Source: Stakelama flava
Lineage (GTDB): Bacteria; Pseudomonadota; Alphaproteobacteria; Sphingomonadales; Sphingomonadaceae
DNA: 64,000 nucleotides
Direction: 5' to 3'
Assembly (NCBI RefSeq): GCF_019351405.1
Contig: NZ_JAHWZX010000012.1
Span: 1-64,000 of the forward strand
Part shown: piece after piece, positions 7,624 through 19,647 of the stretch
How positions within the stretch are numbered: position 1 is the stretch's first letter
How the letters are laid out: every line of letters starts with the position of its first letter
Translations under genes and position numbers: made by a program
The notes under the pieces: model-generated
What the model was told of the DNA's origin: nothing
What the model saw: only the letters and a program-made list of their open reading frames with translations
The model's database searches: none

Positions 7624-8152
7624 AATCGCCAGCGCTTTCTTCACGAATTCTGCGATCAAGATAGTCGCGATCCGCATCAGGGTGAAGTAGCAGCAATATG
7701 CGCGCCTGATCGATACGATCCTGCGCCGTACCGGAGGCATATTGGCCCATACGGTCGGCGATCAGGTCTTCGACCGAAATGATGGCGAAGGACTGGCCGG
7801 GCGCGACGTCCTCCACCAGCAGAATATGGTCGCGATCTACCTTGCCTTCCATGAGGACATTGGCGACGACCTCAAAGCCGAGGCGCAGTTCAGGATGTAT
7901 CCACCCGCGCGTCGCAAGCCCCTTTCCGGCGGGTTTGACGAAGCCGAGGCGCCGCATCTCCTCTTCCAGTTCGGTCTGAACCGGGGAGCATAGGTCGAAG
8001 TCGCCGGTCGATAGCGCGCTGCCGGTATAATATTCAGCGGCGGCCCCGCCGACCAGAATGGGGCGGGGCAGGCCGCGAGCCACCATGGCTTCGCCGAGTT
8101 GGGCGAGAAGGCGTAGGGCAGCTTCAAAGGCGGGGCGCCATGGGGTGGTCAT
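7598..8152 (-). CDS. Nucleotidyltransferase-fold protein (DUF6036/AbiEii-like)
   Basis: A 184-residue protein. Residues about 30-53 read ILVGGAAAEYYTG, a short loop and then STGDFDL, which is the Gly-Gly and Asp-x-Asp signature of the polymerase-beta-type nucleotidyltransferase fold as found in DUF6036 and AbiEii-type proteins. A second region, SFAIISVEDLIADRMGQYAS, is the usual helix after the third catalytic-side strand, and the C-terminus is helical. Such proteins transfer nucleotides to proteins, RNA or small molecules, and several are toxins or partners in toxin-antitoxin pairs. The start at 8152 is the Met closest to the conserved helix. The overlapping downstream small gene suggests a two-component module. 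Confidence 0.75.
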   Translation of the reverse strand: MTTPWRPAFEAALRLLAQLGEAMVARGLPRPILVGGAAAEYYTGSALSTGDFDLCSPVQTELEEEMRRLGFVKPAGKGLATRGWIHPELRLGFEVVANVLMEGKVDRDHILLVEDVAPGQSFAIISVEDLIADRMGQYASGTAQDRIDQARILLLLHPDADRDYLDRRIREESAGDYDIQDLLD

Positions 8153-8218
8153 GGGGTGAAGGTAGCCCGGTGTGGTGCCGATGGCGAGAGAGTGTCGAGA
8201 CACTGGCCATCGTGTTCG

Positions 8219-8392
8219 GCGCTCTGGATCGTGTCGTCGCTTCGCTCCTCGCGATGACGACGGGGGCTGGGCGGAGTGTGGTCTCCTTCAATTGCCTGTC
8301 AAGGCAGTCGTGGGAGAAGTACGGCCCCCTTCGACTGCCTGCCAAGGCAGGCGCTCAGGACAGGCTTCGACAAGCTCAGGGCGAACGGGGGA
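8219..8392. repeat. Dispersed palindromic repeat units in an intergenic region
   Basis: Two units seen by eye. At about 8219-8266 the sequence reads CGCTTCGCTCCTCGCGATGACG-like and resembles the pattern seen again at 50812 and 60745. At about 8328-8392 a stem CTGCCTGCCAAGGCAGG-like is followed by GCTTCGACAAGCTCAGG and GCGAACGGG, a sequence I know as a widespread dispersed unit in sphingomonad genomes. They fill the region between the nucleotidyltransferase start and the uvrA stop. Confidence 0.6.
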
Positions 8393-8422
8393 GGGTCGGG
8401 TTCGTCGGCGAGGGCGGACGGC

Positions 8423-11380
<2,958 letters not shown>

Positions 11381-11388
11381 ACGGGCTG

Positions 11389-11403
11389 GTTCTACTTCTG
11401 TTC
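11389..11403 (-). promoter_or_regulatory. LexA (SOS) box before uvrA
   Basis: GTTC-N7-GTTC (11389-11392 and 11400-11403), read on the reverse strand as GAACAGAAGTAGAAC. This direct repeat is the alphaproteobacterial LexA operator. It ends nine bases upstream of the uvrA ATG, so LexA bound here would block transcription or early elongation of uvrA. Regulation is inferred from known LexA binding sites; it is not demonstrated here. Confidence 0.8.
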
Positions 11404-11580
11404 CGATGGAGATGCCAGAGGGTTAGGTAGGAAAGCCCGCTGCGCTTTGCCACCGGGGAAGGAACGCTCCGGACCGGATCAATATCCGTCCGATTGCGCT
11501 GCCGCACGATCCGTAACGGACATGCTCCATATGGCGAAGCTGCCCGTCGGCGGCGAGTCTGCCCCCGATCGGGGGGCGCA

Positions 11581-14500
11581 ATGGATATATCGCAAACGGC
11601 GCTTGATACCTTTATCGAACGCTGGCGCGAGAATGAGGGCGGGGCTGAGCGCGCGAACTTCCCGTTATTTCTGACCGAACTGACGCAGGTGTTTAATTTG
11701 CCGCGTCCCGACCCTGCCGATGCCACGCACGAACATAATGATTATGTGTTCGAGCGCGCGGTGACGTTCCGGGATGAAAAGGGCAAGACCGGGCACGGGC
11801 GTATCGACCTGTACAAGCGCGGATGCTTCGTATTGGAAGCCAAGCAGAGCCGCGAACGCGGCGGTGCCAAGGAAGTGGCAATGGCGGCACAGCAGACGGC
11901 GCTGCCGGGAATGGATGCCGGCGGCGCGCGCGGACGCCGCAGCGCCAATCGCGGCTGGGACGTGCTGATGCGCAATGCCCGCGAACAGGCCGAGCAATAT
12001 GCCCGCGCACTACCTGAAAACCATGTTTGGCCGCCCTTCATTCTGGTGTGCGATGTCGGCCATGCGATCGAAGTGTTCGCCGATTTTTCGGGACAGGGGC
12101 GCAACTACCGGCAATTCCCCGACCGCGCGGGCTTTCGCATCTATCTGGAAGATCTGCGCGATGTCCATGTTCGTGACCGGCTGCGCGCGATCTGGCTTGA
12201 CCCGCACAGCCTGGACCCCGCAAAGAAGGCGGCGGAGGTCACGCGCGACATCGCCCGGCGGCTGGCCAGCGTATCGAAACTGCTGGAAGAGCGCGGGCAC
12301 CCGGCGGAACGGGTCGCGCATTTCCTGATGCGTGTGCTGTTCACGATGTTCGCCGAGGATACCGGCCTGTTGACGCGCGGCAGCTTTACCGAGGTGCTGG
12401 GGGGAGCGCGCACCCATCCCGACGGCTTTGCCCCGATGCTGGAAGAGCTGTGGGCAAAGATGGACAAGGGCGGATTTTCGACGACGCTGCGGGAAAAGGT
12501 GCGCCATTTCAACGGCGGCCTGTTTTCCGAACGCAGCGCGATCGCGATGCAGCGCGAGGAGATCGGCGAACTGTACGAAGCCGCGCGGCACGTATGGACC
12601 GAGGTCGAACCCGCGATTTTCGGCACGCTGCTGGAACAGGCGCTCGACAAGGAGGAGCGCAAGCGGCTGGGCGCGCATTATACGCCGCGCGCCTATGTCG
12701 AACGGCTGGTCAACGCAACGGTCATCGACCCGTTACAGGCCGAATGGGAAGGCGCGGTGCTGGGCACCGTCGAGCGCGAGCGCGAAAGCGGCGACATAGC
12801 CGCGGCGATCCGTGCGGTGCATGACTTTCACGAAAAGCTGGCCACCACCCGCGTGCTCGACCCGGCATGCGGGACGGGCAATTTCCTGTATGTCGCGCTG
12901 GAACTGATGAAGCGGCTGGAAGGCGATGTGCTGGAAGTGCTCGCCGATCTTGGCGGGCAGGAGGCGCTGGCGCTGGAAACCTCCACCGTGCATCCGCGCA
13001 GCTTTCTGGGGCTGGAACTGAACCCACGCGCGGCCGCGATCGCCGAACTGGTCCTGTGGCTGGGCTATCTGCAATGGCAGATGAGGAACGGGACGAGCAT
13101 TTCCGACCCGGTGCTCGAAAAGCTGTCGAACATCACCGCGATGGATGCAGTGGTGGCGCATGGGGAAGAGCGCGCGAAGGCGGATGGCAGCGGAACCGAA
13201 CTACCCAACCCGAAACGGCCCGATTGGCCGCAGGCGGACTATATCGTCGGCAACCCGCCGTTTATCGGCGGCAAGGATATCCGCTCTCGGCTGGGCGAAG
13301 CCTATGCCACCGCCTTGTGGAAGGCGCATCCGAAGATCAACAAATCCGCAGATTTCGTGATGTATTGGTGGGACCATGCCGCCGAAATGCTGGTGCGCAA
13401 GGGCGCGAAGCTGAAGCGCTTCGGCTTCGTCACCACCAATTCGATCACGCAGGAGTTCAGCCGTCGGGTGATCGCGAAGCGGCTTGACGGTCGCCCGCCC
13501 ATCAGCCTGATCATGGCGATTCCCGATCATCCATGGACGAAAGCGACGAAGGATGCGGCGGCGGTGCGGATCGCGATGACCGTGGCGGAATCGGGGAAGC
13601 GCGAGGGGGTGTTGCTGGAGGTGGTTACAGAACGCGGGCTGGATAGCGATGCGCCGGAGATCGGCTTTGAGCAGATAGCGGGCGATGTCCATGCCGATTT
13701 GACGGTCGGCGCTGATGTGACCCAAACGAAGCCGCTTCTTTCGAACGAGTGGATTTGTTCGCCGGGTGTGAAATTGCACGGTGCCGGGTTCATCGTCACG
13801 CCAGCCGAGGCGGAAGCGCTGGGGCTAGGCAAACGCAAGGGGCTGGAAAAGCATATTCGGCCCTATCGCAACGGGCGCGACATGATGGGTCGCTCGCGCG
13901 ACGCGATGGTAATTGACCTGCTCGGGCTCGACGAGCGGGAGGTGCGTCAACAGTTTCCTGAAGTTTATCAGTATCTTTTGACAGCAGTGAAGCCGGGACG
14001 AGACACAAATAATCGCGCAACCTACCGAGAAAATTGGTGGCTTTTCGGTGAACCGCGACGTGAACTTCGACCCGCTATCGAGGGACTGGATCGTTATATT
14101 GCCACAGTCGAGACATCGAAGCACAGGGTATTTCAGTTTTTCCCGACCAGCATACTGCCGGACAACAAGCTGGTTTGCTTGGCGCTTGATAGCGGATTCG
14201 ATCTTGGTGTCGCCACTTCTTCGGTCCATTACCTTTGGTATTTGGTTAACGCCGGAATGATTGGCGTTTTCGATCAGCCGGCCGTTTATGTGAAAACTTC
14301 CAGCTTCGATCCCTTCCCCTTCCCCGATGCTACCGACGCGCAGAAGCGGAGCATCGGCGATCTTGCCGAGGAGCTCGATGCGACCCGCAAGGAAGTGCTG
14401 GCCGAGCATGGCGACCTGACGCTGACCGGCCTCTACAACCTTCGCGAAAAGCTGGTGAAGGGGGAGGTCTTCACCGAAGTCGAGCAGGACCAGCGTATGC

Positions 14501-14979
14501 GCGGGCGGGTGGACATTATCGCCGAACTCCATGTCCAAATCGACGATGCGGTGGCCGATGCCTATGGCTGGCCGCGCGACCTTTCCGACGATCAGATTGT
14601 CGAACGGCTGGTCGCGCTCAACGCCGAGCGTCATGCCGAAGAGAAAGCGGGCAAGGTGCGCTGGCTCCGCCCCGAATATCAGATACCCAAAGCGGGCCTC
14701 ACCCAGCTGGCGCCACGCGCAAAGGCGGAGCAGATCGAGGCGATGCTGCCCGAGGCAAAGGCAAAGAAGCCAGCCTTCCCCCGCGACGCCATTGGCCAGA
14801 CCGCAAGCGTTATCGACGCGCTTCGCGGCGGCCAGCCGCTGAGCGCCGAAGCCATAGCCCGCCGATATTCCCAGGGGCGCAAGGTCGAACACCGGGTGGC
14901 GGCAACGCTCGACGCGCTCGTCCGGCTCGGCCATGTCGCGCGGGACGAGGACGGATATAGACTGCGCAAGGCGGCGTGA
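11581..14979 (+). CDS. MmeI-like single-chain type IIL restriction-modification enzyme
   Basis: A 1132-residue protein with the MmeI layout. The N-terminal endonuclease domain has D76-x9-E86-x-K88 (IDLYKRGCFVLEAK), the same spacing as the MmeI nuclease D70/E80/K82. A helical spacer follows (about 180-420), then an N6-adenine methyltransferase with motif I DPACGTGNF at 427-435 and motif IV NPPF at 558-561. The next part (about 780-910) is the target-recognition region and is clearly AT-richer than the rest. The C-terminus (about 1070-1132) resembles a small winged helix (DALVRLGHVARDEDGYRLRK). No separate restriction subunit lies nearby, as expected for a bifunctional cutter and methylase. The start at 11581 gives MDISQTALDTFIERW, which matches the family start. 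Confidence 0.85.
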   Translation: MDISQTALDTFIERWRENEGGAERANFPLFLTELTQVFNLPRPDPADATHEHNDYVFERAVTFRDEKGKTGHGRIDLYKRGCFVLEAKQSRERGGAKEVAMAAQQTALPGMDAGGARGRRSANRGWDVLMRNAREQAEQYARALPENHVWPPFILVCDVGHAIEVFADFSGQGRNYRQFPDRAGFRIYLEDLRDVHVRDRLRAIWLDPHSLDPAKKAAEVTRDIARRLASVSKLLEERGHPAERVAHFLMRVLFTMFAEDTGLLTRGSFTEVLGGARTHPDGFAPMLEELWAKMDKGGFSTTLREKVRHFNGGLFSERSAIAMQREEIGELYEAARHVWTEVEPAIFGTLLEQALDKEERKRLGAHYTPRAYVERLVNATVIDPLQAEWEGAVLGTVERERESGDIAAAIRAVHDFHEKLATTRVLDPACGTGNFLYVALELMKRLEGDVLEVLADLGGQEALALETSTVHPRSFLGLELNPRAAAIAELVLWLGYLQWQMRNGTSISDPVLEKLSNITAMDAVVAHGEERAKADGSGTELPNPKRPDWPQADYIVGNPPFIGGKDIRSRLGEAYATALWKAHPKINKSADFVMYWWDHAAEMLVRKGAKLKRFGFVTTNSITQEFSRRVIAKRLDGRPPISLIMAIPDHPWTKATKDAAAVRIAMTVAESGKREGVLLEVVTERGLDSDAPEIGFEQIAGDVHADLTVGADVTQTKPLLSNEWICSPGVKLHGAGFIVTPAEAEALGLGKRKGLEKHIRPYRNGRDMMGRSRDAMVIDLLGLDEREVRQQFPEVYQYLLTAVKPGRDTNNRATYRENWWLFGEPRRELRPAIEGLDRYIATVETSKHRVFQFFPTSILPDNKLVCLALDSGFDLGVATSSVHYLWYLVNAGMIGVFDQPAVYVKTSSFDPFPFPDATDAQKRSIGDLAEELDATRKEVLAEHGDLTLTGLYNLREKLVKGEVFTEVEQDQRMRGRVDIIAELHVQIDDAVADAYGWPRDLSDDQIVERLVALNAERHAEEKAGKVRWLRPEYQIPKAGLTQLAPRAKAEQIEAMLPEAKAKKPAFPRDAIGQTASVIDALRGGQPLSAEAIARRYSQGRKVEHRVAATLDALVRLGHVARDEDGYRLRKAA

Positions 14980-15064
14980 TCGGGGGCGCTGCCGACTGGG
15001 CGCTGGTTGCGGCGGGGCGGTTCGGGTATAGGCTTTGCCGTAACGGAAATATACTGGGAGCGGG

Positions 15065-15955
15065 ATGATGCGGCGATCGATGGTTCGGGGAATGGTTCTG
15101 GCGGCCGGGGCGTTGTTTCTGGCGCAGGCGGCGATGGTTCCCGCACTGGCGGGGACGAAGCAAGCGGCGAGCGATGCGGACGTGTTGAAGGTGATGACGT
15201 TCAACGTGCGCTATGCCTCCGACACCGGCGAACATAGCTGGCCCGAACGCCGCCCGGTTTCGATCGCCACGATCCGCGACGCGCATCCCGACCTGATCGG
15301 CACGCAGGAACTGTTGAAGCGGCAAGCGGACGACATTTCCGCCGCACTACCCGAATATCGCTGGTTCGGGCGCGACCGGATGGGCGGGCATGATGACGAG
15401 CATATGGGGATTTTCTATCGCCCCGACCGGCTGACGCTGCTTCGCCACGGCGAATACTGGCTGTCCGAAACGCCGGAAAAGGCGGGCAGCATGAGCTGGG
15501 GCACGGACCTGCCGCGCAACGTGAACTGGGCGGTGTTCGAAACGCAAGGGGCGCAAAAGCATCGCTTCGTCTTCCTCGACACGCATCTGGCGCACCGGCC
15601 GCAGGATGCCGATGCGCGCCGCCACCAGGCCGAACTGATCCTGTCGCGCCTGCCGCAAATCGCGCACGGCCTTCCCGTGGTGCTGGGCGGTGACATGAAC
15701 TCCTGGCCCGACAGCGAGGCATACAAGGTATTTACCGGCGCGCTGACCGATGCGCGCAAGATCGCGGAGCACCGCACCGGCAGCGACAACACGTTTCACG
15801 ATTTCACCGGGGATGCGGACCGGCGGATCGATTATCTGTTCGTGCGCGGCTTCGACGTCGTGGACGATGCGACGGACAGCTATCATCAGGGGACGACTTA
15901 TCCTTCGGACCATTTTCCGGTGGTCGCCACGCTGCGTTTCGCCGGAGACAAATAG
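15065..15955 (+). CDS. Secreted endonuclease/exonuclease/phosphatase-family hydrolase
   Basis: A 296-residue protein with an N-terminal signal peptide (MVLAAGALFLAQAAMVPALA). The EEP fold is shown in order by LKVMTFNVRYASD, LIGTQELLKRQ, HMGIFYRPDRL, VFLDTHLAHRPQDADARRHQ, VVLGGDMNSWPDSE, and the C-terminal RIDYLFVRGFDVV and PSDHFPVVATL. The Asn, Glu, Asp-Met-Asn and Ser-Asp-His set is the metal-dependent phosphodiesterase active site. It could act on phosphodiesters, sphingomyelin-like lipids or extracellular nucleic acids. GGAG lies four bases before the first ATG at 15065; a second ATG follows directly. Confidence 0.85.
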   Translation: MMRRSMVRGMVLAAGALFLAQAAMVPALAGTKQAASDADVLKVMTFNVRYASDTGEHSWPERRPVSIATIRDAHPDLIGTQELLKRQADDISAALPEYRWFGRDRMGGHDDEHMGIFYRPDRLTLLRHGEYWLSETPEKAGSMSWGTDLPRNVNWAVFETQGAQKHRFVFLDTHLAHRPQDADARRHQAELILSRLPQIAHGLPVVLGGDMNSWPDSEAYKVFTGALTDARKIAEHRTGSDNTFHDFTGDADRRIDYLFVRGFDVVDDATDSYHQGTTYPSDHFPVVATLRFAGDK

Positions 15956-16029
15956 CGCGCGGCCATGGCTTTAACCCCGGCGGACGACGGTCTATGCTGA
16001 TGCAGCCGTAGTTTTAAGGAGATGCGGGC

Positions 16030-16914
16030 ATGTGCGATAGCGACGACCTGAAACGCTGGGACGCCAAGCGCGGGTTCGACTGGTCGGGAAACCGGCGGCA
16101 GTTCGCTGCGCTGGGCGCGGCGGGGGCGATCGCCGCCTGCACGCGCGGCGCATCGGCCGCAAGCAACGGGCTGATCGAGCATGATGTGACCATCGCGACC
16201 GGCGACGGTACGATGGATGCGTTTTTCGTCGCGCCGGAAAGCGGCAGCCATCCCGCCATCGTGACCTGGCCCGATATCGCCGGGCTGCGCGAAGCGTTTC
16301 GCGTAATGGCGCGGCGGCTGGCCGGGCAGGGCTATGCCGTGCTGGTCGCCAATCCCTATTATCGCGATGCGAAGGCGCCGCAGTTCGCCGATTTCAGCAC
16401 GTTCCGGTCGCAGGGCGGGTCCGAAACGGTCGCGCCGTGGCGCGAAAAGCTGACCGCGGCGTCGATCGGCGGCGATGCGCAGGCGCTGATCGGCTGGCTA
16501 GACCAGCGGCCCGAGGTCGACAGCGAAAGTAGCGTAGGCACCAATGGCTATTGCATGGGCGGGCCGTTCACCGTGTTCAGCGCCGCCGCGGTGCCGAAGC
16601 GGGTGCGCGGCGCGGCATCGCTGCACGGGGCGGGACTGGTGAAGCCGGACGACCCGCAAAGCCCGCACCGGCTGATCGGGCAGGGCGATGCGCGCTACCT
16701 GTTCGCGATCGCGCAGAATGATGACGCGAAACAGCCCGAGGCGAAGACTAAGCTGCGCGAGGCGGCGGATTCGGCCGGGCGCGCGGCGGAGGTTGAGGTC
16801 TATCCCGCCGATCATGGCTGGTGCGTGATCGACAGCCCCGCTTATGCCAGCCAGCCCGCCGAAAAAGCGTGGGGCCGGATGACCGCGCTTTTCGATGCCA
16901 CACTGAAAGCGTGA
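16030..16914 (+). CDS. Dienelactone hydrolase family protein, probable Tat substrate
   Basis: A 294-residue alpha/beta hydrolase. The nucleophile elbow is GYCMGG with C175, and the late His is in PADHGWCV, giving the Cys-based triad of dienelactone hydrolases, with an Asp expected near QNDDAK. The start carries NRRQFAALGAAGAIAAC, a twin-arginine-type segment, suggesting export; the Cys at the end of that segment could also be lipidated. The substrate is unknown. A strong AAGGAG lies eight bases before the ATG at 16030. The stop converges on the FUSC gene with ten bases between. Confidence 0.85.
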   Translation: MCDSDDLKRWDAKRGFDWSGNRRQFAALGAAGAIAACTRGASAASNGLIEHDVTIATGDGTMDAFFVAPESGSHPAIVTWPDIAGLREAFRVMARRLAGQGYAVLVANPYYRDAKAPQFADFSTFRSQGGSETVAPWREKLTAASIGGDAQALIGWLDQRPEVDSESSVGTNGYCMGGPFTVFSAAAVPKRVRGAASLHGAGLVKPDDPQSPHRLIGQGDARYLFAIAQNDDAKQPEAKTKLREAADSAGRAAEVEVYPADHGWCVIDSPAYASQPAEKAWGRMTALFDATLKA

Positions 16915-16924
16915 TACGCCCGCT

Positions 16925-18982
16925 CTAAAAGCGAAAGGCGCGGCTTTGCCGGTTGCGGTCGGTCAGCATTCTGGCGGTTTCGGTCATCGCTTCGCCCAGT
17001 CCCTGTGCGGCGCGGGTCAGCGCACGCGCCGGATCGGTTTCTTCGCGGGGCAACGGTTCGTCGCGCGCGTCGGCTTCGCCCTCGCCATCTGGCGCATAGC
17101 CGGGCCGGGCAAGCGTTTCGAGCCGCCCGGCAAGCGTCTGCCCCGCTGCCAGCGCATCGGGCGGCGGGGGCCAACCGTCCTGCCGGTCGAGCAGACGCAC
17201 GGCGAGCGCGATTTCGTGCATCCAATAGCTGGCAAGAACCAGTTGCCGCTGCGTCCTGCCGCGCTGGCGGGCGGCGGCGGGGGCAGGGATCAGGCGGAGC
17301 GGTTCGATCGCTTCAAGCAGCTGGGCGAGCTTCGCCTCGAAATCGTGCAGCGCGGCAGTTAGCGCCAGCCGGTCGAGCCGCGCGGAGGGCAACGCCGCCT
17401 CCAGCGCGTTATGGGCGGCATCGCACAGCACGTTGAACTGATCGCGGGCATGAACATCGGTGCGACGCGGCAGCACCAGCGTGGCGACAATGACTCCGGC
17501 CAATGCGCCGATCGCGGTTTCTTCGAAGCGCAGCAGCATCACCTGATCGGTGAACCGCCCGGTGACCGAAAACAGCAGCGCGACGACGACGGTGATCCAG
17601 AACGCCATCCATGTATAGGACTGGATAAAGGCGTAGAACACGCAGAAAATCGCCACCGGCATCAGCAATAGCGCGGCATGGGTATTGCCGTGCAGCGCCC
17701 AGACCAGCCCCATAGCGACAAGGATGCCGGCAAAGGTGCCGATTGTGCGCTGCATCGATTTGGCGAGCGCCTGACCGCGCGAATAGGTGCCGGTAAACAT
17801 CACGAAGACAGTGATGACCGCCCAGTACCAGCGATCGGGCGACAGCGCGACGCCGCCCAGAATGGCGAGCGCGGCCGCCGATGCCGACTGGATTGCCGGT
17901 CGCCACACTGCCTGTGTCGGCGGCGGCGAAGTGGTTCCGGCGGTGCTGGCGGCATCCAGATCGGGGGGTAGGGTGCGCGCGCGTTCCAGTTCCTCCACCG
18001 CTTCGGCAAGCGGGGTGAGCGGCGCGGCGTGGGGAAGCGGCCCTTCGCCGCGTAACCCTTGCGCCAGCCGGCGCATCGCGGCGCGCGTTTCCGGCGCCGC
18101 CGCCAGTTCAGGATCGCCTTCGGTCTGCAGCGCCAGCCGCTCGGCAAGCACCAGCGCGGCGATCAGCGCTTCGGCAAGCGGACGATGGGCAAGGCGGCCA
18201 CCGGGAAGATTTTCCAGTTCGGTTTCGGCGATCGTCACTGCCTGCGCCACCGCGCCGAGCCGCTTGCGCAGCGTATCTGCGTCGCTTCCCGGTTCGAAGC
18301 GCGCGGCGCTTTTCAACAGGCGGGCAAGCCGCATGCGGATGGCGATCACCGACCAGCGCATGCGGCGCCATGGCCGGTGCGGCACGACAAGCTGGTGAAC
18401 GATCAGCGCGCAGGCGGCGCCGACCACCACGCCCGCCCATTGCCAGTGCAGCATCTGCGCATCGGGTTTCAGGAACGCGCCGAAGAAATAGGCGACGTTC
18501 GAGGCGAGCCCCATCGGCACCCATGGCCCGCCATATTGGCGCATATACGCGGCAAGCGCGATGACCGCGACAAAGACGGCGTGGTTGATCCATATGGTAT
18601 GGATCAGCGCCGACAGGGTGAAGCTGACGCCCGCGGCAAAGGCGAGCGCGGCGATTTTTCCTGCCCGCGCGCGCGTTTCGTCATCGCCGATCGCGGCGCA
18701 GCAGAATACGGTCACCGGAAAGCCGATCAGGAAATCGAGCGGAGACACGCCCAAAGCCTTCCCCGCGGTCAGCGAGACCAGCAGGGTAAGCAGAAAGGCG
18801 AACATCGCCCGCGCGCCGCGCGCAGTACGCAGCATGCCGGGATCGGCACGCACCAGCGCGAGGCGCGTCGGCGCGGGGAGCGCGTTGACGAAGATGGTGA
18901 GCAAGGTGGGCACGCCGCTACACAATAGCCGCAGCGCGCTTTTGTGCCATAGGCGAAATAATTTACCCGGATACCGCCGCAT
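16925..18982 (-). CDS. FUSC-family (fusaric acid resistance-like) transporter
   Basis: A 685-residue protein with two blocks of membrane helices: an N-terminal block (about residues 55-200, FAFLLTLLVSLTAG to VHQLVVPHR) and a second block (about 365-510, LAILGGVALSPDRWYWAVIT to GVIVATLVLPRR). Between and after these lie long cytoplasmic helical parts, matching the YccS/AaeB arrangement that exports aromatic acids and related compounds. The Pro-Arg-Arg-Thr-Asp after the second block is the usual family ending. It is convergent with the dienelactone hydrolase gene and divergent from rlpA. Confidence 0.88.
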   Translation of the reverse strand: MRRYPGKLFRLWHKSALRLLCSGVPTLLTIFVNALPAPTRLALVRADPGMLRTARGARAMFAFLLTLLVSLTAGKALGVSPLDFLIGFPVTVFCCAAIGDDETRARAGKIAALAFAAGVSFTLSALIHTIWINHAVFVAVIALAAYMRQYGGPWVPMGLASNVAYFFGAFLKPDAQMLHWQWAGVVVGAACALIVHQLVVPHRPWRRMRWSVIAIRMRLARLLKSAARFEPGSDADTLRKRLGAVAQAVTIAETELENLPGGRLAHRPLAEALIAALVLAERLALQTEGDPELAAAPETRAAMRRLAQGLRGEGPLPHAAPLTPLAEAVEELERARTLPPDLDAASTAGTTSPPPTQAVWRPAIQSASAAALAILGGVALSPDRWYWAVITVFVMFTGTYSRGQALAKSMQRTIGTFAGILVAMGLVWALHGNTHAALLLMPVAIFCVFYAFIQSYTWMAFWITVVVALLFSVTGRFTDQVMLLRFEETAIGALAGVIVATLVLPRRTDVHARDQFNVLCDAAHNALEAALPSARLDRLALTAALHDFEAKLAQLLEAIEPLRLIPAPAAARQRGRTQRQLVLASYWMHEIALAVRLLDRQDGWPPPPDALAAGQTLAGRLETLARPGYAPDGEGEADARDEPLPREETDPARALTRAAQGLGEAMTETARMLTDRNRQSRAFRF

Positions 18983-19048
18983 CGCGTCGGGCTTTGCGTC
19001 GCGTCGCGGGGCTGGCGCGGGGCCCGCGATTTGGGTAGCGAGAGGATC

Positions 19049-19630
19049 ATGGGGTTGCGGCGATCAGCATTGGCGGCGACGGGGGCGGGCATCTTCGCAT
19101 CCGCCTGCGCCGGGCATGATTACAAGCCGGTCGGCGATTTCCCGGTAAAGGTCGGCAGGCCGTATCACATTGCGGGCAAGACCTATGTTCCGCGCGTCGA
19201 GCCTGATTACGACGTGCTGGGCTATGCCAGCTGGTACGGGAATGAATCGGGCGACAAGACCGCCTATGGCGAGAAATTCCGGCCCGACTGGATCACCGCC
19301 GCCAACAAGACGCTGCCGCTGCCGACCTATGTCGAGGTTACCGCGCTGGATACCGGCAAGACGATCCTGGTGCGGATCAACGATCGCGGCCCGTTCCGCG
19401 CCGGGCGGATCATCGACCTGTCGCGCGGCGCGGCGGAAGAACTGGGCATTCGGCGTCAGGGCTATGCCAGGGTGCGTGTAAAGCGCGTCGATCCGCCTGA
19501 AAAGGATCGCAAACGGCTGCGAAAGGGCAAGTCGGCACGCCAGCGTCCCGATGAAAGCGAACGCGCGTTGCAGTCGCTGCGCGCGCAATTCGATGCGGGT
19601 ATTCGCGACGGCCTTATCCCGCCGGGTTGA
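19049..19630 (+). CDS. RlpA-like septal ring lytic transglycosylase, lipoprotein
   Basis: A 193-residue protein. The N-terminus (MGLRRSALAATGAGIFASAC) is a lipoprotein-type signal with a Cys after Ala-Ser-Ala. The RlpA double-psi barrel follows: GYASWYGNESGDKTAYGEKF, ITAANKTLPLPTYVEVTAL, LVRINDRGPFRAGRIIDLSR and GIRRQGYARVRV. These give the His/Asp-like active pocket of the family, which cleaves naked glycan strands at the septum. The C-terminus is basic, with no SPOR domain. The ATG at 19049 was chosen because AGAGGA sits four bases before it; an in-frame ATG six codons upstream is less favoured. Confidence 0.88.
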   Translation: MGLRRSALAATGAGIFASACAGHDYKPVGDFPVKVGRPYHIAGKTYVPRVEPDYDVLGYASWYGNESGDKTAYGEKFRPDWITAANKTLPLPTYVEVTALDTGKTILVRINDRGPFRAGRIIDLSRGAAEELGIRRQGYARVRVKRVDPPEKDRKRLRKGKSARQRPDESERALQSLRAQFDAGIRDGLIPPG

Positions 19631-19647
19631 CTGCTGCGCGCCGCTGG

